DNA of 64,000 nucleotides from Pseudomonas sp. KBW05 (GCF_003852405.1 NZ_QAJM01000014.1:188969-252968); one strand, 5' to 3'. Shown: positions 26,932 to 38,228, numbered from the stretch's first letter. Program-made: numbers and translations. The notes: generated from the letters alone by a model not told the origin.

Positions 26932-28647
26932 TCAAACTGGATCCTTGCGCCGGTACGGGAACACATCGATAACCTTGCCCGCGCGAATCGCATCCTGCAG
27001 GCCTTTCCAGTAGTCGGCGTTGTACAGCTCGCCGTGGAGTTCATCGAACAGTTTGCGCTGGCCGGCATCGGCGAACAGGAACGGCGGGAACTCTTCGGGG
27101 AACACATCCAGCGGGCCGATGGAGTACCAGGGCTCGGAGGCCATTTCGTCCTCCGGGGTGCGCGGTGCGGGGATATGGCGGAAGTTGGCTTCGGTGAGAA
27201 AGCAGATTTCGTCGTAGTCGTAGAACACCACGCGGCCGTGGCGGGTGACGCCGAAGTTTTTCAGCAGCATGTCGCCGGGGAAGATATTCGCCGCCGCCAG
27301 TTGCTTGATGGCCAGGCCGTAGTCTTCGAGGGCTTCGCGTACCTGGGCGGGGTTGGCGTTTTCCAGGTAGAGGTTGAGCGGGGTCATGCGCCGCTCGGTC
27401 CAGCAGTGGCGGATGAGCACCGTGTCGCCTTCGACTTCGACGGTGCCGGCGGCGACCTCCAGCAGTTCGGCCAGGCACTCGGGTTCGAATTTGCTGAGGG
27501 GAAAACGGAAGTCGGCGAATTCCTGGGTGTCGGCCATGCGCCCGACCCGATCAACACTTTTGACCAGGCGGTACTTCTCGATCACCGTGGCGCGGTTGAC
27601 GTTTTTCGACGGTGAAAAGCGGTCCTTGATGATCTTGAACACGGTGTTGAAGCCCGGCAGCGTGAACACGCTCATGACCATGCCGCGCACGCCGGGGGCC
27701 ATGATGAACTGATCGTCGGTGGTCGCCAGGTGATTGATAAGCGCGCGGTAGAACTCCGACTTGCCGTGTTTGTAGAAGCCGATGGAGGTGTACAACTCGG
27801 CAATGTGCTTGCCCGGCAGGATGCGCCGCAGAAAGCCGATGAACTCCGCCGGTACCGGCACATCGACCATGAAGTAGGAGCGGGTAAACGAAAAGATGAT
27901 CGACACATCGGCTTCGTCGGTGATCAGCGCATCGATCTGGATGCCCTGCCCTTCGCGGTGCAGCAGCGGGATCACCAGAGGCCATTGTTCGTCGCGGGTG
28001 TAGATGCGTCCTACGAGGTAGGCGCCTTTATTACGGTAGAGCACCGAGGAAAACAGCTCGACCTTGAGGTCCGGGTCTTTGCATACCCAGTCCGGCAGGT
28101 TCTCGCGCAATTGGGGTTCAAGGCGGCGCAGGTCGGCGGGCAAGTCGGCGTAGGGCTCGCTGAAGCGATAGTCGGCGAAGATTTGCGCCAGCATCGCGGC
28201 GATATTGCCCGCGGGTGCGTAAGTGCGCGTTTGCGCCGCGCGCGCCCGGCGCAGGCTGGGCCGGGTGGTGTGGATGAACATGCAGCCGTCGCTGATCAGG
28301 TCATGGCTGAACAGGCCGCAGAAGATCGAGTTGTACCAGGTCTCGGACAGTTCATCGTCAAAGCGCAGGTCGATCAGGCCGATGTAGGCGCTTTTCACCA
28401 GGGGCCACAGGTCGATGTCCAGCAACTCGCCCTCGGCGAAGCTCGCGTGTAGGCGCGTAGTCACTTCGCTGACCTTCTCTTCATACAGGTTGATCCGCGC
28501 CGCCGACGCCGCCTGCCCCTGCTGCCACTGGGCCTTTTCGAAACGCTCGCGGGCGCCATCGGTGATCTGGCGAAAATGCTCGCGGTAATCGTCGAAGCCA
28601 TCAAGGATCATCCGGGCGATGGCGAGGGCGGGCGTGGATGGCGACAT
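26932..28647 (-). CDS. aceK: isocitrate dehydrogenase kinase/phosphatase
   Basis: A 571-residue protein matching AceK along its whole length. The N-terminal regulatory part runs to about 310. Then comes the kinase-like domain, with the ATP loop ([18 protein letters not shown]), [19 protein letters not shown] carrying the lysine, and [25 protein letters not shown] carrying the catalytic and metal-binding residues. AceK phosphorylates isocitrate dehydrogenase to turn it down during growth on acetate or fatty acids, and removes the phosphate again, so isocitrate enters the glyoxylate shunt. Unlike E. coli it is not beside aceA or aceB here. Confidence 0.95.
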   Translation of the reverse strand: MSPSTPALAIARMILDGFDDYREHFRQITDGARERFEKAQWQQGQAASAARINLYEEKVSEVTTRLHASFAEGELLDIDLWPLVKSAYIGLIDLRFDDELSETWYNSIFCGLFSHDLISDGCMFIHTTRPSLRRARAAQTRTYAPAGNIAAMLAQIFADYRFSEPYADLPADLRRLEPQLRENLPDWVCKDPDLKVELFSSVLYRNKGAYLVGRIYTRDEQWPLVIPLLHREGQGIQIDALITDEADVSIIFSFTRSYFMVDVPVPAEFIGFLRRILPGKHIAELYTSIGFYKHGKSEFYRALINHLATTDDQFIMAPGVRGMVMSVFTLPGFNTVFKIIKDRFSPSKNVNRATVIEKYRLVKSVDRVGRMADTQEFADFRFPLSKFEPECLAELLEVAAGTVEVEGDTVLIRHCWTERRMTPLNLYLENANPAQVREALEDYGLAIKQLAAANIFPGDMLLKNFGVTRHGRVVFYDYDEICFLTEANFRHIPAPRTPEDEMASEPWYSIGPLDVFPEEFPPFLFADAGQRKLFDELHGELYNADYWKGLQDAIRAGKVIDVFPYRRKDPV

Positions 28648-29036
28648 GCGGGAAACCTCTGCGGGTATCTGGAAGACCTGAGCTTAGCCAGTGTAGGAAG
28701 GCAGGAGAAGGACGATTTTTCCCGGCGCGTTGTACAACTTTGTTAAATTCGTACATTTATTTTCATTTTTTTAATTCGACCAATCGGTCAAAAAACGCAC
28801 CAAAAAGTCGCCGGGTCTTTTCTCCGCACGCCTGCAACGGCGCAGCCTGGCGCTGCGCGGGTGAAAAACCCGGCAACGCAATGGCCGCCAGCGCAATGTA
28901 ACCGTCTTGATACACCGTAAGGGAAACCCTGATTACCTCGTTAGTGGCACTTTGCTATACAGCGCGCCCTTTCCCCCCCTAACAAGGTCTAAAGGCCGGC
29001 ACGGGAACAGGTTCTAATCGCCCAAGGAGCATTGAG
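28648..29036. other. 389-base gene-free gap between divergent aceK and a chemoreceptor gene
   Basis: No open frame of substance. The middle is AT-rich and holds several small symmetries: GTTGTACAAC (28729-28738), GACC-AATC-GGTC (28778-28789) and a CGGGT/ACCCG hairpin (28858-28872). Two promoters must lie here, but I could not assign -35/-10 boxes with any confidence. The chemoreceptor gene has AAGGAGC 10 bases before its ATG. No FliA-type GCCGATAA is seen. Confidence 0.5.
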
Positions 29037-30662
29037 ATGTCATTGAGGAATATGAGGATCGGCTTGCGTGCTGGTCTGAGTTTTGGGGTTTTGGCCAGCT
29101 TGTTGGTGATCGTTGGTCTGTTTGGCCTGGGACAGATGGCCAAGCTGCGCGAAAGTGCGCTGGTCATCGAGCAATCGTGGATGCCGAGCATCGAGAATAT
29201 CCACGACAGCGCCGCCTACGTGGCCAGCATCCGCCTGGAGGCCTTGCGCCTGGCCACCACCGATGAATCGCGGATTCGTGACACCAGCAAAAGCCTGCTC
29301 GGCCGCCACCGCAGCGAACTGCAAACCCTGCTGCAGCATCACGAAAGCCTGCTCAGCGACGCCGAAGAAGGCGAGAAACTCAAGCAGCTCAAGGTCAACG
29401 TAGACGGCTACCTCAGCCTGGTCGGGCAGATCGTCGCGCTGGTGGACAAGGATCAGCAACAAGACGCCATCGACCTGCTCAACACGCGCCTGGCGCCCCA
29501 GGGTGTGATCCTCAGCAAAAGCCTGGAAGAGCTGATCACCTTCAACCAGAACGGCGTCGAAGCCGCGGTGGCGTCGGCGGCGCAGATGTATACGAACGCA
29601 CAATGGGTGGTCGGCCTGATCATCGTGTTCGCGCTGCTTGCCACCTTGGTCCTGGCGTGGCTGCTGACCCGCAGCATTACCGCGCCCCTCGGCCAGGCGC
29701 TGACCGTCGCGCGCACCATCGCCGCCGGCGACTTGAGCCAGCCCATCGTGGTGCGCGGCAAGGATGAGCCGGCGCAATTGTTGACGGCCCTGGCCACCAT
29801 GCAGGAACAGCTGCAAACCACCATTCGCGGCATCAGTGAATCGGCACAACAGTTGGCCTCGGCCGCCGAAGAAATGAGCTCGGTGATGGAACAGAGCACC
29901 CGTGGCCTGCAAGCGCAGAACGATGAAATCGAACAGGCCGCGACCGCCGTGACCCAGATGAGCGCGGCGGTGGATGAGGTGGCGGGCAATGCGGTGTCCA
30001 GCGCCGAGGCGTCCAAGGCCTCCGATGAAGACAGCAAGCACGGCCACTACCAGATCAGCGAAACCATCAGCTCGATCCAGAACCTGGTGGACGAAGTGCT
30101 CGGCGCCTCCAATAAAGCCGAAGGCCTGGCGGTGCAGGCGCAAGACATCAGCAAGGTGCTGGAAGTGATCCGCGGCATTGCCGGGCAAACCAACCTGCTG
30201 GCGCTGAACGCCGCCATCGAAGCCGCCCGCGCGGGCGAGGCTGGCCGTGGTTTCGCAGTGGTCGCCGACGAGGTGCGCTCGCTGGCCCAACGCACCCAGA
30301 ACTCCACCGAAGAAATCGAGCAGATGATCACCGGCATCCAGCAAGGCACCCAGGACACGGTCGGCGCGCTGAACAGCAGCGCCGAACACGCCGGGCAAAC
30401 CCTGCAACGGGCCAACAGCGCGGGCAGCGCCCTGGAGAAAATCACTGCGGCCATCTCGCAGATCAGCCAACGCAATCTGGTAATCGCCAGCGCCGCCGAG
30501 CAACAGGCCCTGGTGGCGCGCGAGGTAGACCGCAGCCTGGTGAACATTCGCGACCTGTCCACCCAGACCGCCGCCGGCGCCACCCAGACCTCGGCCGCCA
30601 GCCAGGAACTGTCGCGCCTGGCGGTGGACCTCAATGGGCTGGTGACGCGGTTTGTCCTGTAA
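29037..30662 (+). CDS. methyl-accepting chemotaxis protein
   Basis: A 541-residue chemoreceptor. Membrane helix 1 is at 12-32 and helix 2 at about 183-206. The periplasmic domain between them is about 150 residues, all-helical, and fits the four-helix-bundle (4HB_MCP) type. HAMP follows. The cytoplasmic signalling hairpin has the highly conserved tip [20 protein letters not shown] and [18 protein letters not shown]. Methylation helices flank the tip, rich in Glu/Gln pairs. The ligand is not predictable. It is the first of two chemoreceptors within 5 kb, the other being Aer. Confidence 0.92.
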   Translation: MSLRNMRIGLRAGLSFGVLASLLVIVGLFGLGQMAKLRESALVIEQSWMPSIENIHDSAAYVASIRLEALRLATTDESRIRDTSKSLLGRHRSELQTLLQHHESLLSDAEEGEKLKQLKVNVDGYLSLVGQIVALVDKDQQQDAIDLLNTRLAPQGVILSKSLEELITFNQNGVEAAVASAAQMYTNAQWVVGLIIVFALLATLVLAWLLTRSITAPLGQALTVARTIAAGDLSQPIVVRGKDEPAQLLTALATMQEQLQTTIRGISESAQQLASAAEEMSSVMEQSTRGLQAQNDEIEQAATAVTQMSAAVDEVAGNAVSSAEASKASDEDSKHGHYQISETISSIQNLVDEVLGASNKAEGLAVQAQDISKVLEVIRGIAGQTNLLALNAAIEAARAGEAGRGFAVVADEVRSLAQRTQNSTEEIEQMITGIQQGTQDTVGALNSSAEHAGQTLQRANSAGSALEKITAAISQISQRNLVIASAAEQQALVAREVDRSLVNIRDLSTQTAAGATQTSAASQELSRLAVDLNGLVTRFVL

Positions 30663-30714
30663 TCAGTCGAGGTGGCGTGCAACACTCGCCGCCTGATTGA
30701 TGTAGGAGAACTCC

Positions 30715-31611
30715 GTGAGACCTGTCGACACCCTGTACCTGCTGGGGCTCGCCGCCATTTGGGGCGCCAGCTTCCTGTTCATGCGCATTATCGCGCCGGA
30801 GCTGGGGGCGGTGCCGACCGCGTTTTTCCGGGTGTCGATTGCCGCTGCCGGCTTGTTGGTGATCCTCGCGGTGATGCGTGTGAAGTGGGATTTCCAGGGC
30901 AAGTTCAAGACCGTCCTGATGCTGGGGGTAATCAACTCGGGCATCCCGGCGACGATGTACTCGGTGGCCGCCCAGGTGCTGCCGGCGGGTTACTCGGCGA
31001 TCTTCAACGCCACCACGCCGCTGATGGGCGTGTTGATTGGCGGGCTGTTTTTCAGTGAACGCCTGACCCCGTCGAAACTCGCCGGGGTCAGCCTGGGCCT
31101 GCTGGGCGTGGGCGTGTTGACCCGTGCGGGGCCGGTGGCGTTTGACCTGGAGCTGTTGATGGGCGCGCTGGCCTGCCTGGTCGCCACCACCTGTTATGGC
31201 TTTGCCGGGTTCCTGGCGCGGCGCTGGCTGGATCAGCGCGGTGGCTTGGACAGTCGTCTGTCGGCCTTGGGCAGCATGCTCGGTGCGACGTTGTTTCTGT
31301 TGCCGCTGTTTGCCTACAGCGCCATCAGCCATCCGCCCGCGAGTTGGGGCGGCTGGCCGGTGTGGGGCTCGTTGCTCGGGTTGGGCCTGGTGTGTACGGC
31401 GCTGGCCTACGTGTTGTACTTCCGCTTGCTCACTGCCATCGGGCCGGTGCGGTCGATGACCACCACGTTCTTGATCCCACCGTTTGGCGTGCTGTGGGGT
31501 GCGCTGTTGCTGGGCGAGCCTTTATCGATGGCGCACTTGTACGGCGGGTTATTGATTGCCGGAGCGTTGTGGATGGTGTTGCGGCCAGGACGGCTGGCTA
31601 AAACCTTGTAG
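30715..31611 (+). CDS. DMT/EamA-type transporter
   Basis: A 298-residue, ten-helix membrane protein of the EamA family. It starts at a GTG with AGGAGA 5 bases before it. The first repeat carries LAAIWGASFLFMRIIAPELG and the second GLVCTALAYVLYFRLLTAIGPVRS, both characteristic of the family. Substrates of this branch are amino acids and other small metabolites, mostly exported. The gene follows the chemoreceptor gene by 52 bases and could be read through from it, but there is no functional link I can see. Confidence 0.85.
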   Translation: MRPVDTLYLLGLAAIWGASFLFMRIIAPELGAVPTAFFRVSIAAAGLLVILAVMRVKWDFQGKFKTVLMLGVINSGIPATMYSVAAQVLPAGYSAIFNATTPLMGVLIGGLFFSERLTPSKLAGVSLGLLGVGVLTRAGPVAFDLELLMGALACLVATTCYGFAGFLARRWLDQRGGLDSRLSALGSMLGATLFLLPLFAYSAISHPPASWGGWPVWGSLLGLGLVCTALAYVLYFRLLTAIGPVRSMTTTFLIPPFGVLWGALLLGEPLSMAHLYGGLLIAGALWMVLRPGRLAKTL

Positions 31612-31688
31612 GACGATTACCGGAGTTTTCATGTGTCGCCTGTAGGACGGTCGCTATAATGCCGCCCAGATTTTTCCAAGGATTTCCC

Positions 31689-32480
31689 ATGCTCGCACTG
31701 CCCTGGCTGTACCTGGCGCTTCTTTCCATTGGCTACGTATTGGCCCTGATCTATGGGCAATTGGGCCTGCTCGCCGGTATCTCGGTCGCCCTGTTGTTGC
31801 TGGCCGGGTATGCCGTGCGCCAGCAGCGCACCCCTTGGGCGCGCTACCTGGGCCACGGCTTGTTTATCGTGCTGGCCCTGGGCCTGGCGATGCACTGGCT
31901 ACCGGGTTTCTACAATGGCCGCGGCATTGCCCCGCAGCGATTTACCGCCGACGCCGTGCCCTTCTCGATGTACCTCAACCAGGACAAGCCGCTGATCGGC
32001 TTCTGGCTGCTGCTGGCCTGCCCGTGGATCGTGGCGCGCCGTTCGTTGCGCCTGTCGATCTGCGTCACCGCGCTGGCCTTGACCCTGACCGCCGTTGCCG
32101 CGCTGGGCGGCGCCGCGTTGCTGGGCATGATCAGTTGGGCGCCGAAATGGCCGGAACAGGCGTGGCTGTGGGTATTGAACAATCTGCTGCTGGTCACCCT
32201 GGTGGAAGAAGCGCTGTTCCGTGGCTACGTCCAGGGGGGGCTGAGCCAACGTTTCAAACAGCTGCCCTACGGTGACAATCTCGCGTTGTTGCTGGCCTCG
32301 CTGCTCTTTGGCCTGGTGCACCTGGGCGCGGGTTGGCAGTGGGTGCTGTTGGCGAGCATTGCCGGGGTCGGTTATGGCCTGGCGTATCGCTTCGGCGGTC
32401 TGGGTGCGGCGGTTGCCACGCACTTCGGCCTGAATCTGCTTCACTTCGGCTTGTTTACGTACCCGATGCTGGCCGGTTGA
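31689..32480 (+). CDS. CPBP-family intramembrane glutamic protease
   Basis: A 263-residue membrane protein. I chose the ATG at 31689, with AAGGA 6 bases upstream, over an in-frame ATG 30 bases earlier. About eight membrane helices. The catalytic glutamates are Glu173-Glu174 in VEEALFRGYVQ. The second motif is FGLVHLG and the third HFGLNLLHFG, so the EExxxR / FxxxH / HxxxN set of CPBP (CAAX-like) proteases is complete. In bacteria such proteins cleave peptides within the membrane, for example in bacteriocin maturation or self-immunity; no partner is visible here. Confidence 0.85.
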   Translation: MLALPWLYLALLSIGYVLALIYGQLGLLAGISVALLLLAGYAVRQQRTPWARYLGHGLFIVLALGLAMHWLPGFYNGRGIAPQRFTADAVPFSMYLNQDKPLIGFWLLLACPWIVARRSLRLSICVTALALTLTAVAALGGAALLGMISWAPKWPEQAWLWVLNNLLLVTLVEEALFRGYVQGGLSQRFKQLPYGDNLALLLASLLFGLVHLGAGWQWVLLASIAGVGYGLAYRFGGLGAAVATHFGLNLLHFGLFTYPMLAG

Positions 32481-32497
32481 TTGTTGCAAAAATAAGT

Positions 32498-32524
32498 TAA
32501 ATAAACCCCTGCCCGTGCCGATAA
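32498..32524 (+). promoter_or_regulatory. FliA (sigma-28) promoter of aer
   Basis: TAAATAAA, 11 bases, GCCGATAA. The -10 is a perfect match and the spacing exact for the flagellar sigma factor consensus (TAAAGTTT-N11-GCCGATAA); the -35 matches at TAAA. Transcription would begin about 20 bases before the aer ATG. This places aer in the late flagellar/chemotaxis class. Confidence 0.8.
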
Positions 32525-32553
32525 CCCCTGAAAGCCTTGCGGATTGAACAATC

Positions 32554-34119
32554 ATGCGTAATAACCAACCCGTTACCCAGCGCGAACGTACCTTCCCCGC
32601 TCAGCAACGGTTGATCTCCACCACAGATGCCAAGGGCGTGATCACTTACTGCAACGACGCGTTTGTCGAGATCAGTGGGTTCACCCGCGAAGAACTGCTG
32701 CGCGCACCACACAACCTGGTGCGTCACCCGGATGTTCCGGGCGCGGTGTTTGCGCATATGTGGACCACGCTCAAACAAGGCTTGCCATGGATGGGCATTG
32801 TCAAGAATCGCTGCAAGACCGGTGACCACTACTGGGTTAACGCCTATGTGACGCCGGTTTTCGAAGGCAACCAGGTGGTCGGCTACGAATCGGTGCGCAT
32901 CAAGCCCACCGCCGAGCAGATCCGCCGCGCCGAAGCGCTCTATCAACGCATCAACCAGGGCAAGTCGGCGATCCCCCAGAAAGACAAGTGGCTGCCGGTG
33001 CTGCAAGACTGGCTGCCGTTTATCCTGGTCAGCCAGTTGAGCTTCATGATCGGCGCGTCACTCAACTCCCACTGGGGCTTTGCCCTGGCGGCGGGGTTGT
33101 CGGTGCCACTGGGCCTGCTGGGCCTGAGCTGGCAGCAGCGCGGCCTCAAGCGTTTGCTGCGCTTGGCCGAGCAGACCACCTCCGACCCGTTGATCGCGCA
33201 GATGTACACCGACAGCCGTGGCGCCCAGGCACGCCTGGAGATGTCGATCCTCAGCCAGGAAGCCCGTCTGAAGACGTGCCTGACGCGCTTGCAGGACACT
33301 GCCGAACACCTCAACGACCAAGCGGCGCAATCCAACACCCTGGCGCACAACAGCTCCAGCGGCCTGGAACGCCAGCGCGTGGAAACCGAACAAGTGGCCA
33401 CCGCCGTCAACCAGATGGCCGCGACGACCCAGGAAGTCGCCAGCCATGTCCAGCGCACGGCCGATGCAACCCAGGAAGCCAACCGCCTGACCGGCCGCGG
33501 CCGCGATATCGCCGGGGAAACCCGCGAGGCGATTCAGCGCCTGTCGGTGGCCGTGGGCGAGACGGGCGTGACCGTCACCCAACTGGCCAAGGACAGCGAT
33601 GAAATCGGCGGCGTGGTCGATGTGATCAAAGGCATCGCCGACCAGACCAACCTGCTAGCGCTCAACGCCGCCATCGAAGCGGCGCGTGCCGGTGAGATGG
33701 GCCGTGGTTTTGCCGTGGTGGCCGACGAAGTGCGCCAACTGGCCCAGCGTACCGCCGAGTCCACCGGGCAGATCCACGCCCTGATCGCCAAGCTGCAGCA
33801 GACCGCTGCCGCTGCCGTGCAAACCATGGACGCCGGGCATCGCCAGGCCGAAGAAGGTGTAGCGCGGGTGATGGAGGCGGATCAGGCGTTGGTGGGGATC
33901 AGTGAAGCGGTCGCACATATCACCGACATGACCACGCAGATCGCGGCAGCGACCGAAGAACAAAGCTCGGTGGCCGAAGAGATCAGCCGCAATATCAGCA
34001 CGATTGCATTGTTGGCGGACCAGACGTCGGAGCAGGCGTTGAATTCGGCGCAGTTGAGTGAAGAGCTGACGCATACCGCGAATACCCAGTATTCGCTGGT
34101 GGAGCGCTTCAACCGGTAA
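32554..34119 (+). CDS. aer: aerotaxis / redox receptor Aer
   Basis: A 521-residue chemoreceptor with an N-terminal cytoplasmic PAS domain (residues 20-115: [20 protein letters not shown], then HPDVP and [14 protein letters not shown]). This binds FAD in Aer and senses the redox state of the respiratory chain. A hydrophobic double pass anchors it at about 155-190. A HAMP-like linker and the signalling hairpin with [20 protein letters not shown] follow. The length equals that of P. aeruginosa Aer. It stands just upstream of the cbb3 oxidase block, as in P. aeruginosa, so oxygen sensing and oxygen use are neighbours. Confidence 0.93.
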   Translation: MRNNQPVTQRERTFPAQQRLISTTDAKGVITYCNDAFVEISGFTREELLRAPHNLVRHPDVPGAVFAHMWTTLKQGLPWMGIVKNRCKTGDHYWVNAYVTPVFEGNQVVGYESVRIKPTAEQIRRAEALYQRINQGKSAIPQKDKWLPVLQDWLPFILVSQLSFMIGASLNSHWGFALAAGLSVPLGLLGLSWQQRGLKRLLRLAEQTTSDPLIAQMYTDSRGAQARLEMSILSQEARLKTCLTRLQDTAEHLNDQAAQSNTLAHNSSSGLERQRVETEQVATAVNQMAATTQEVASHVQRTADATQEANRLTGRGRDIAGETREAIQRLSVAVGETGVTVTQLAKDSDEIGGVVDVIKGIADQTNLLALNAAIEAARAGEMGRGFAVVADEVRQLAQRTAESTGQIHALIAKLQQTAAAAVQTMDAGHRQAEEGVARVMEADQALVGISEAVAHITDMTTQIAAATEEQSSVAEEISRNISTIALLADQTSEQALNSAQLSEELTHTANTQYSLVERFNR

Positions 34120-34125
34120 ACCACT

Positions 34126-34217
34126 GTGGCGAGGGAGCTTGCTCCCGCTGGAGTGCGAAGCGCTCCCAAGATTTTGGGGCCGCTGCGCAGCCCAGCGGGA
34201 GCAAGCTCCCTCGCCAC
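34126..34217. repeat. REP doublet of a second family (GTGGCGAGGGAGCTTGC)
   Basis: Inverted arms GTGGCGAGGGAGCTTGCTCC and its complement, around a 50-base spacer. The core differs from the other REPs in the window; it is the only member of its family here. It sits between convergent aer and the hydrolase gene. Confidence 0.9.
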
Positions 34218-34222
34218 AGGTT

Positions 34223-34918
34223 TTACTCAGTGCTCATAAGAAAGCTGGAAACCTTCACCGCCGCAGCCGCCAAATGCTGCTCATGACTAAACCCCGAAAC
34301 CTTCAACGGTTTCAAATCATGATCCCCCGCCACCAGCCACATCACCTCGATGCTCGGTGCTAACACATACCCCTCCACCGCCGCCCGATTGCCCAAGGCA
34401 TCGCGCTCGCCCTGCACGATCAAGGTCCGCGTCTTCAGCCCGGCCAGATGCTCCACCCGTGGTTTTTCCGGCTTGCCCACCGCATAGAACGGATACCCCA
34501 GGCACACCAGCCCATCAGCGCCCAACTCGTCAGCCAACAGACTGGCCATGCGCCCGCCCATGGACTTGCCGCCAATCGCCAGTTTCCCAGCGACATGACG
34601 TCGCACTTGCGCATACACCTCGCGCCATGCCTCCAGCAGTTTCGGCGCCGGGTTGGGTGGGCGTTTGCCGCCGTCCACACGACGTTGGGCCATGTAGGGA
34701 AACTCGAAGCGCAACACGTTGACGCCGTGCCCGGCAAGGCGTGCAGCCATGTCGTTCATGAAGGCCGAGTCCATCGGTGCGCCGGCGCCGTGGGCCAGGA
34801 TCAGCGTCACAGGTTCATGCCCTGCAACGTTCGCCGCGACATCCCACAACCAGCCATGTTCCCGCACACACTGCGCCCATTGATCCCCGTCAATACTGGC
34901 CTTGTGCTCTTTGCCCAT
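34223..34918 (-). CDS. alpha/beta-family hydrolase (KANL3/Tex30-like)
   Basis: A 231-residue alpha/beta-fold protein. I set the start at 34918, with GAGG 5 bases upstream. The oxyanion strand is [15 protein letters not shown]. The nucleophile elbow is [11 protein letters not shown], placing serine in G-K-S-M-G. The acid loop is QGERDALG, and the histidine is in AGDHDLKP. This combination is typical of the dienelactone-hydrolase-like proteins with a KANL3/Tex30 domain, whose substrates are unknown. It is divergent from the first ccoN with about 80 bases between start codons. Confidence 0.8.
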   Translation of the reverse strand: MGKEHKASIDGDQWAQCVREHGWLWDVAANVAGHEPVTLILAHGAGAPMDSAFMNDMAARLAGHGVNVLRFEFPYMAQRRVDGGKRPPNPAPKLLEAWREVYAQVRRHVAGKLAIGGKSMGGRMASLLADELGADGLVCLGYPFYAVGKPEKPRVEHLAGLKTRTLIVQGERDALGNRAAVEGYVLAPSIEVMWLVAGDHDLKPLKVSGFSHEQHLAAAAVKVSSFLMSTE

Positions 34919-34997
34919 GCTTGCCTCGCTATTTAGTCTGCCTATAACTCCAGCCCAAGTGCCGCATTTGCTTGGGTTGAACCGTGGATGGGGAACC

Positions 34998-36422
34998 ATG
35001 AACACTACTTTAAGTACCGCCTATAACTACAAGGTGGTCCGCCAATTCGCCATTATGACGGTGGTGTGGGGCATCGTCGGCATGGGGCTCGGGGTTTTTC
35101 TCGCCGCCCAATTGGTCTGGCCTGCTCTGAATTTCGATTTACCCTGGACCAGCTTCGGCCGCCTGCGCCCGTTGCACACCAACGCGGTGATCTTCGCGTT
35201 CGGTGGCTGCGCGCTGTTCGCCAGCTCCTTCTACTCGGTGCAACGCACCTGCCAAACCCAGCTGTTTGCGCCGAAAATCGCCGCGTTCTGCTTCTGGGGC
35301 TGGCAGTTGGTCATCCTGTTGGCCGCGATCACCTTGCCGCTGGGCTACACCAGCTCCAAGGAATACGCCGAGCTGGAATGGCCGATCGACATCCTCATCA
35401 CCATTGTCTGGGTGGCCTACGCCATCGTGTTCTTCGGCACGGTGATGAAGCGCAATACCAAGCACATCTACGTCGGTAACTGGTTTTTCGGTGCGTTCAT
35501 CATCACCGTGGCCATTTTGCATATCGTCAACAACCTGGAAATCCCGGTCAGCCTGACCAAGTCCTACTCCCTTTACGGTGGTGCGACGGATGCCATGGTG
35601 CAGTGGTGGTATGGGCATAACGCGGTAGGCTTTTTCCTCACCGCCGGCTTCCTCGGGATGATGTACTACTTCGTGCCGAAACAGGCCGAGCGTCCGGTGT
35701 ATTCCTATCGCTTGTCCATCGTGCACTTCTGGGCACTGATCACCCTGTACATCTGGGCAGGTCCCCACCACTTGCATTACACCGCGCTGCCGGACTGGGC
35801 ACAGTCCCTGGGCATGGTGATGTCGCTGGTGCTGCTGGCACCGAGCTGGGGCGGGATGATCAACGGCATGATGACCCTGTCGGGCGCCTGGCATAAGTTG
35901 CGCAGCGACCCGATCCTGCGCTTCCTCGTGGTCTCCCTGGCGTTCTACGGCATGTCGACGTTCGAAGGCCCGATGATGGCGATCAAGACCGTCAACGCCC
36001 TCTCCCACTACACCGACTGGACCATCGGCCACGTACACGCCGGCGCCCTCGGTTGGGTAGCGATGATCTCCATCGGCGCGCTGTACCACATGATCCCGAA
36101 AATCTTCGGTCGCGAGCAGATGTACAGCCTCGGCCTGATCAACGCGCATTTCTGGCTGGCCACCATCGGCACCGTGCTCTACATCGCCTCGATGTGGGTC
36201 AACGGCATCGCCCAGGGCCTGATGTGGCGTGCGGTCAACGAAGACGGCACCTTGACCTACTCCTTCGTCGAAACCCTGGTGGCCAGCCACCTTGGCTTCA
36301 TCGTGCGATTGGTGGGCGGTGCAGTGTTCCTCAGCGGCATGTTCCTGATGGCTTACAACACTTGGCGCACCGTGCGCTCGGCACAACCTGTCGAAGCCGC
36401 CACCGCCACGCAGATGGCCTGA
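34998..36422 (+). CDS. ccoN2: cbb3 cytochrome c oxidase subunit I, first copy
   Basis: A 474-residue membrane subunit with 12 helices, starting [18 protein letters not shown]. Heme b and heme b3/CuB ligands are present: PLHTN near 60, YGHNAVGFF near 207, [10 protein letters not shown] near 257 and [12 protein letters not shown] near 345. It reduces oxygen to water at very low oxygen. By position next to aer it corresponds to the cco-2 copy of P. aeruginosa. No ANR box is seen in its 80-base upstream gap; a CCCAAG/CTTGGG inverted repeat (34953-34975) is all that stands out. Confidence 0.95.
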   Translation: MNTTLSTAYNYKVVRQFAIMTVVWGIVGMGLGVFLAAQLVWPALNFDLPWTSFGRLRPLHTNAVIFAFGGCALFASSFYSVQRTCQTQLFAPKIAAFCFWGWQLVILLAAITLPLGYTSSKEYAELEWPIDILITIVWVAYAIVFFGTVMKRNTKHIYVGNWFFGAFIITVAILHIVNNLEIPVSLTKSYSLYGGATDAMVQWWYGHNAVGFFLTAGFLGMMYYFVPKQAERPVYSYRLSIVHFWALITLYIWAGPHHLHYTALPDWAQSLGMVMSLVLLAPSWGGMINGMMTLSGAWHKLRSDPILRFLVVSLAFYGMSTFEGPMMAIKTVNALSHYTDWTIGHVHAGALGWVAMISIGALYHMIPKIFGREQMYSLGLINAHFWLATIGTVLYIASMWVNGIAQGLMWRAVNEDGTLTYSFVETLVASHLGFIVRLVGGAVFLSGMFLMAYNTWRTVRSAQPVEAATATQMA

Positions 36423-36432
36423 GGAGTCAGTG

Positions 36433-37041
36433 ATGAAACACGAAACGATTGAAAAGAACGTCGGCCTGCTGATGCTGCTGATGGTGCTGGCCGTGAGTAT
36501 CGGCGGCCTGACCCAGATCGTCCCGCTGTTCTTCCAGGACGTCACCAACAAGCCGGTGGAAGGCATGAAGCCCTACACCGCGCTGCAACTGGAAGGCCGT
36601 GACATCTACATCCGCGAAGGCTGTGTGCAGTGCCACTCGCAGATGATCCGCCCATTCCGCGCCGAGACCGAACGCTACGGCCACTACTCGGTAGCGGGCG
36701 AAAGCGTGTGGGATCACCCGTTCCTGTGGGGCTCCAAGCGCACCGGGCCGGACCTGGCGCGCGTCGGCGCACGCTACTCGGACGACTGGCACCGCGCGCA
36801 CTTGTACAACCCGCGCAACGTCGTGCCCGAGTCGAAAATGCCGGCCTACCCGTGGCTGGTCACCGCCGCGGTCGACAGCAGCCACACCGAGACCAAGTTG
36901 AAAGTGATGCGCACCCTCGGCGTGCCATACACCGACGACGACATCAGTGGCGCCGTCGCCAGCCTCAAGGGCAAGACCGAGATGGACGCGCTGGTGTCGT
37001 ACCTGCAAGTGCTCGGCACTGCCATCAAGAGCAAGAGGTGA
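36433..37041 (+). CDS. ccoO2: cbb3 oxidase subunit II, monoheme cytochrome c, first copy
   Basis: A 202-residue membrane-anchored cytochrome c. One N-terminal helix ([18 protein letters not shown]) holds it in the inner membrane. The heme c site is [10 protein letters not shown] near residue 58, and a Met in SKMPAYPW is the likely sixth ligand. It passes electrons from CcoP to CcoN. GAGGAG lies 6 bases before the ATG. It is second in the operon, 10 bases after ccoN2. Confidence 0.95.
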   Translation: MKHETIEKNVGLLMLLMVLAVSIGGLTQIVPLFFQDVTNKPVEGMKPYTALQLEGRDIYIREGCVQCHSQMIRPFRAETERYGHYSVAGESVWDHPFLWGSKRTGPDLARVGARYSDDWHRAHLYNPRNVVPESKMPAYPWLVTAAVDSSHTETKLKVMRTLGVPYTDDDISGAVASLKGKTEMDALVSYLQVLGTAIKSKR

Positions 37042-37044
37042 GCC

Positions 37045-37245
37045 ATGGGATTTGAATTCGATGCGGGCACCATCCGCGGCCTTGGCACGCTGGTCGTCGC
37101 CATCGCCTTTATCGGCCTGTCGCTGTGGGTGTTCAACAACCGGCGCAATGCGGAATTCGAGCAGGCGCGCCTGCTGCCCTTCGCCGATGAACCCTCTCCA
37201 TCCGACGCTCAAGAAGAGCCTGCAATAAGGAGCACTCGGCCATGA
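37045..37245 (+). CDS. ccoQ2: cbb3 oxidase small subunit CcoQ, first copy
   Basis: A 66-residue protein with a single membrane helix ([18 protein letters not shown]) and a charged C-terminal tail. It starts 3 bases after ccoO2 and overlaps ccoP2 by 4 bases. CcoQ/FixQ stabilises the complex and protects its assembly against oxygen. The call rests on position, size and the typical [11 protein letters not shown] start. Confidence 0.9.
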   Translation: MGFEFDAGTIRGLGTLVVAIAFIGLSLWVFNNRRNAEFEQARLLPFADEPSPSDAQEEPAIRSTRP

Positions 37246-38174
37246 CCCTATTTTGGAGTACATGGATCTGCGTACTGACCCTGGGCAGCCTGATCGGCCT
37301 GACCTGGCTGTTGATCGGCACCCGCAAGGGCGAGACCAAGGGCAGTGTGGACCAGACCATGGGCCACGCCTTCGACGGGATCGAGGAGTACGACAACCCC
37401 CTGCCCCAGTGGTGGTTCATGCTGTTCGCCGGCACCCTGGTGTTTGCGGTCGGCTACCTGATCCTCTACCCGGGCCTGGGCAACTGGAAAGGCGTGTTGC
37501 CCGGCTACGAGGACGGCTGGACGCAGAACAAGGAATGGGACAAGGAAATGGCCAAGGCCGACGCCAAGTTCGGGCCGATCTTCGCCAAATTCGCAGCCAT
37601 GCCCGTGGAAGAAGTGGCCAAAGACCCGCAAGCGTTGAAAATGGGCGGTCGCCTGTTTGCCTCCAACTGCGCGGTGTGCCACGGCTCGGACGCCAAGGGC
37701 GCATATGGCTTCCCGAACCTGGCGGACAACATCTGGCGCTGGGGCGGTTCGGCCGAAGCGATCAAGACCACGATCCTCAACGGTCGCCACGCGGCGATGC
37801 CGGCCTGGGGCGAAATCCTCGGTGAAGACGGCGTGAAAAACGTTGCCGCCTATGTGCGTCACGACCTGGCCAAGCTGCCATTGCCGGCGGACAACAGCGC
37901 CGACCTGGCCGCCGGCCAAGCCGCGTTCAGCACCACCTGCGTGGCGTGCCACGGCCCGCAAGGCACTGGCATGGAAGCCATGGGTGCACCTGACCTGACC
38001 AAACCGGCTGGCTACATCTACGGCACCAGCCTGGCGCAGTTGCAGCAGACGATCCGTCACGGCCGCCAAGGCCAGATGCCGGCGCAGGATGTGCTGCAAG
38101 GGAATGACAAGGTGCACTTGTTGGCGGCGTATGTTTACAGCTTGTCCCATGGGGAGCAGAAGACTGAGCAATAG
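37242..38174 (+). CDS. ccoP2: cbb3 oxidase subunit III, diheme cytochrome c, first copy
   Basis: A 310-residue protein: two N-terminal membrane helices, then two cytochrome c domains with [11 protein letters not shown] near 145 and [11 protein letters not shown] near 230. It receives electrons from soluble cytochromes. The ATG overlaps ccoQ2. The last 50 bases shared with the second copy (38106-38155) are identical at every position, third codon positions included. A terminator follows. Confidence 0.95.
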   Translation: MTLFWSTWICVLTLGSLIGLTWLLIGTRKGETKGSVDQTMGHAFDGIEEYDNPLPQWWFMLFAGTLVFAVGYLILYPGLGNWKGVLPGYEDGWTQNKEWDKEMAKADAKFGPIFAKFAAMPVEEVAKDPQALKMGGRLFASNCAVCHGSDAKGAYGFPNLADNIWRWGGSAEAIKTTILNGRHAAMPAWGEILGEDGVKNVAAYVRHDLAKLPLPADNSADLAAGQAAFSTTCVACHGPQGTGMEAMGAPDLTKPAGYIYGTSLAQLQQTIRHGRQGQMPAQDVLQGNDKVHLLAAYVYSLSHGEQKTEQ

Positions 38175-38194
38175 TCAGTCCTTGTAAACCCGCG

Positions 38195-38228
38195 AGCCCC
38201 GCTCAGTGCAAACTGGCGGGGCTTTTTT
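38195..38228 (+). terminator. rho-independent terminator of the first cco operon
   Basis: AGCCCCGC and GCGGGGCT pair around a 13-base loop, followed by six T. It ends the ccoN2O2Q2P2 transcript 20 bases after ccoP2. Confidence 0.92.

Noticed and set aside
22791-26972. Two long plus-strand frames (749 and 628 residues) opposite hrpA
   Set aside because: They mirror the codon bias of hrpA, have no ribosome sites and cross the REP elements at both ends.
28951-28972. TGGCAC followed by TTGC as a sigma-54 promoter of the chemoreceptor gene
   Set aside because: The two elements are one base apart in place of the required five, so the -24/-12 geometry fails.
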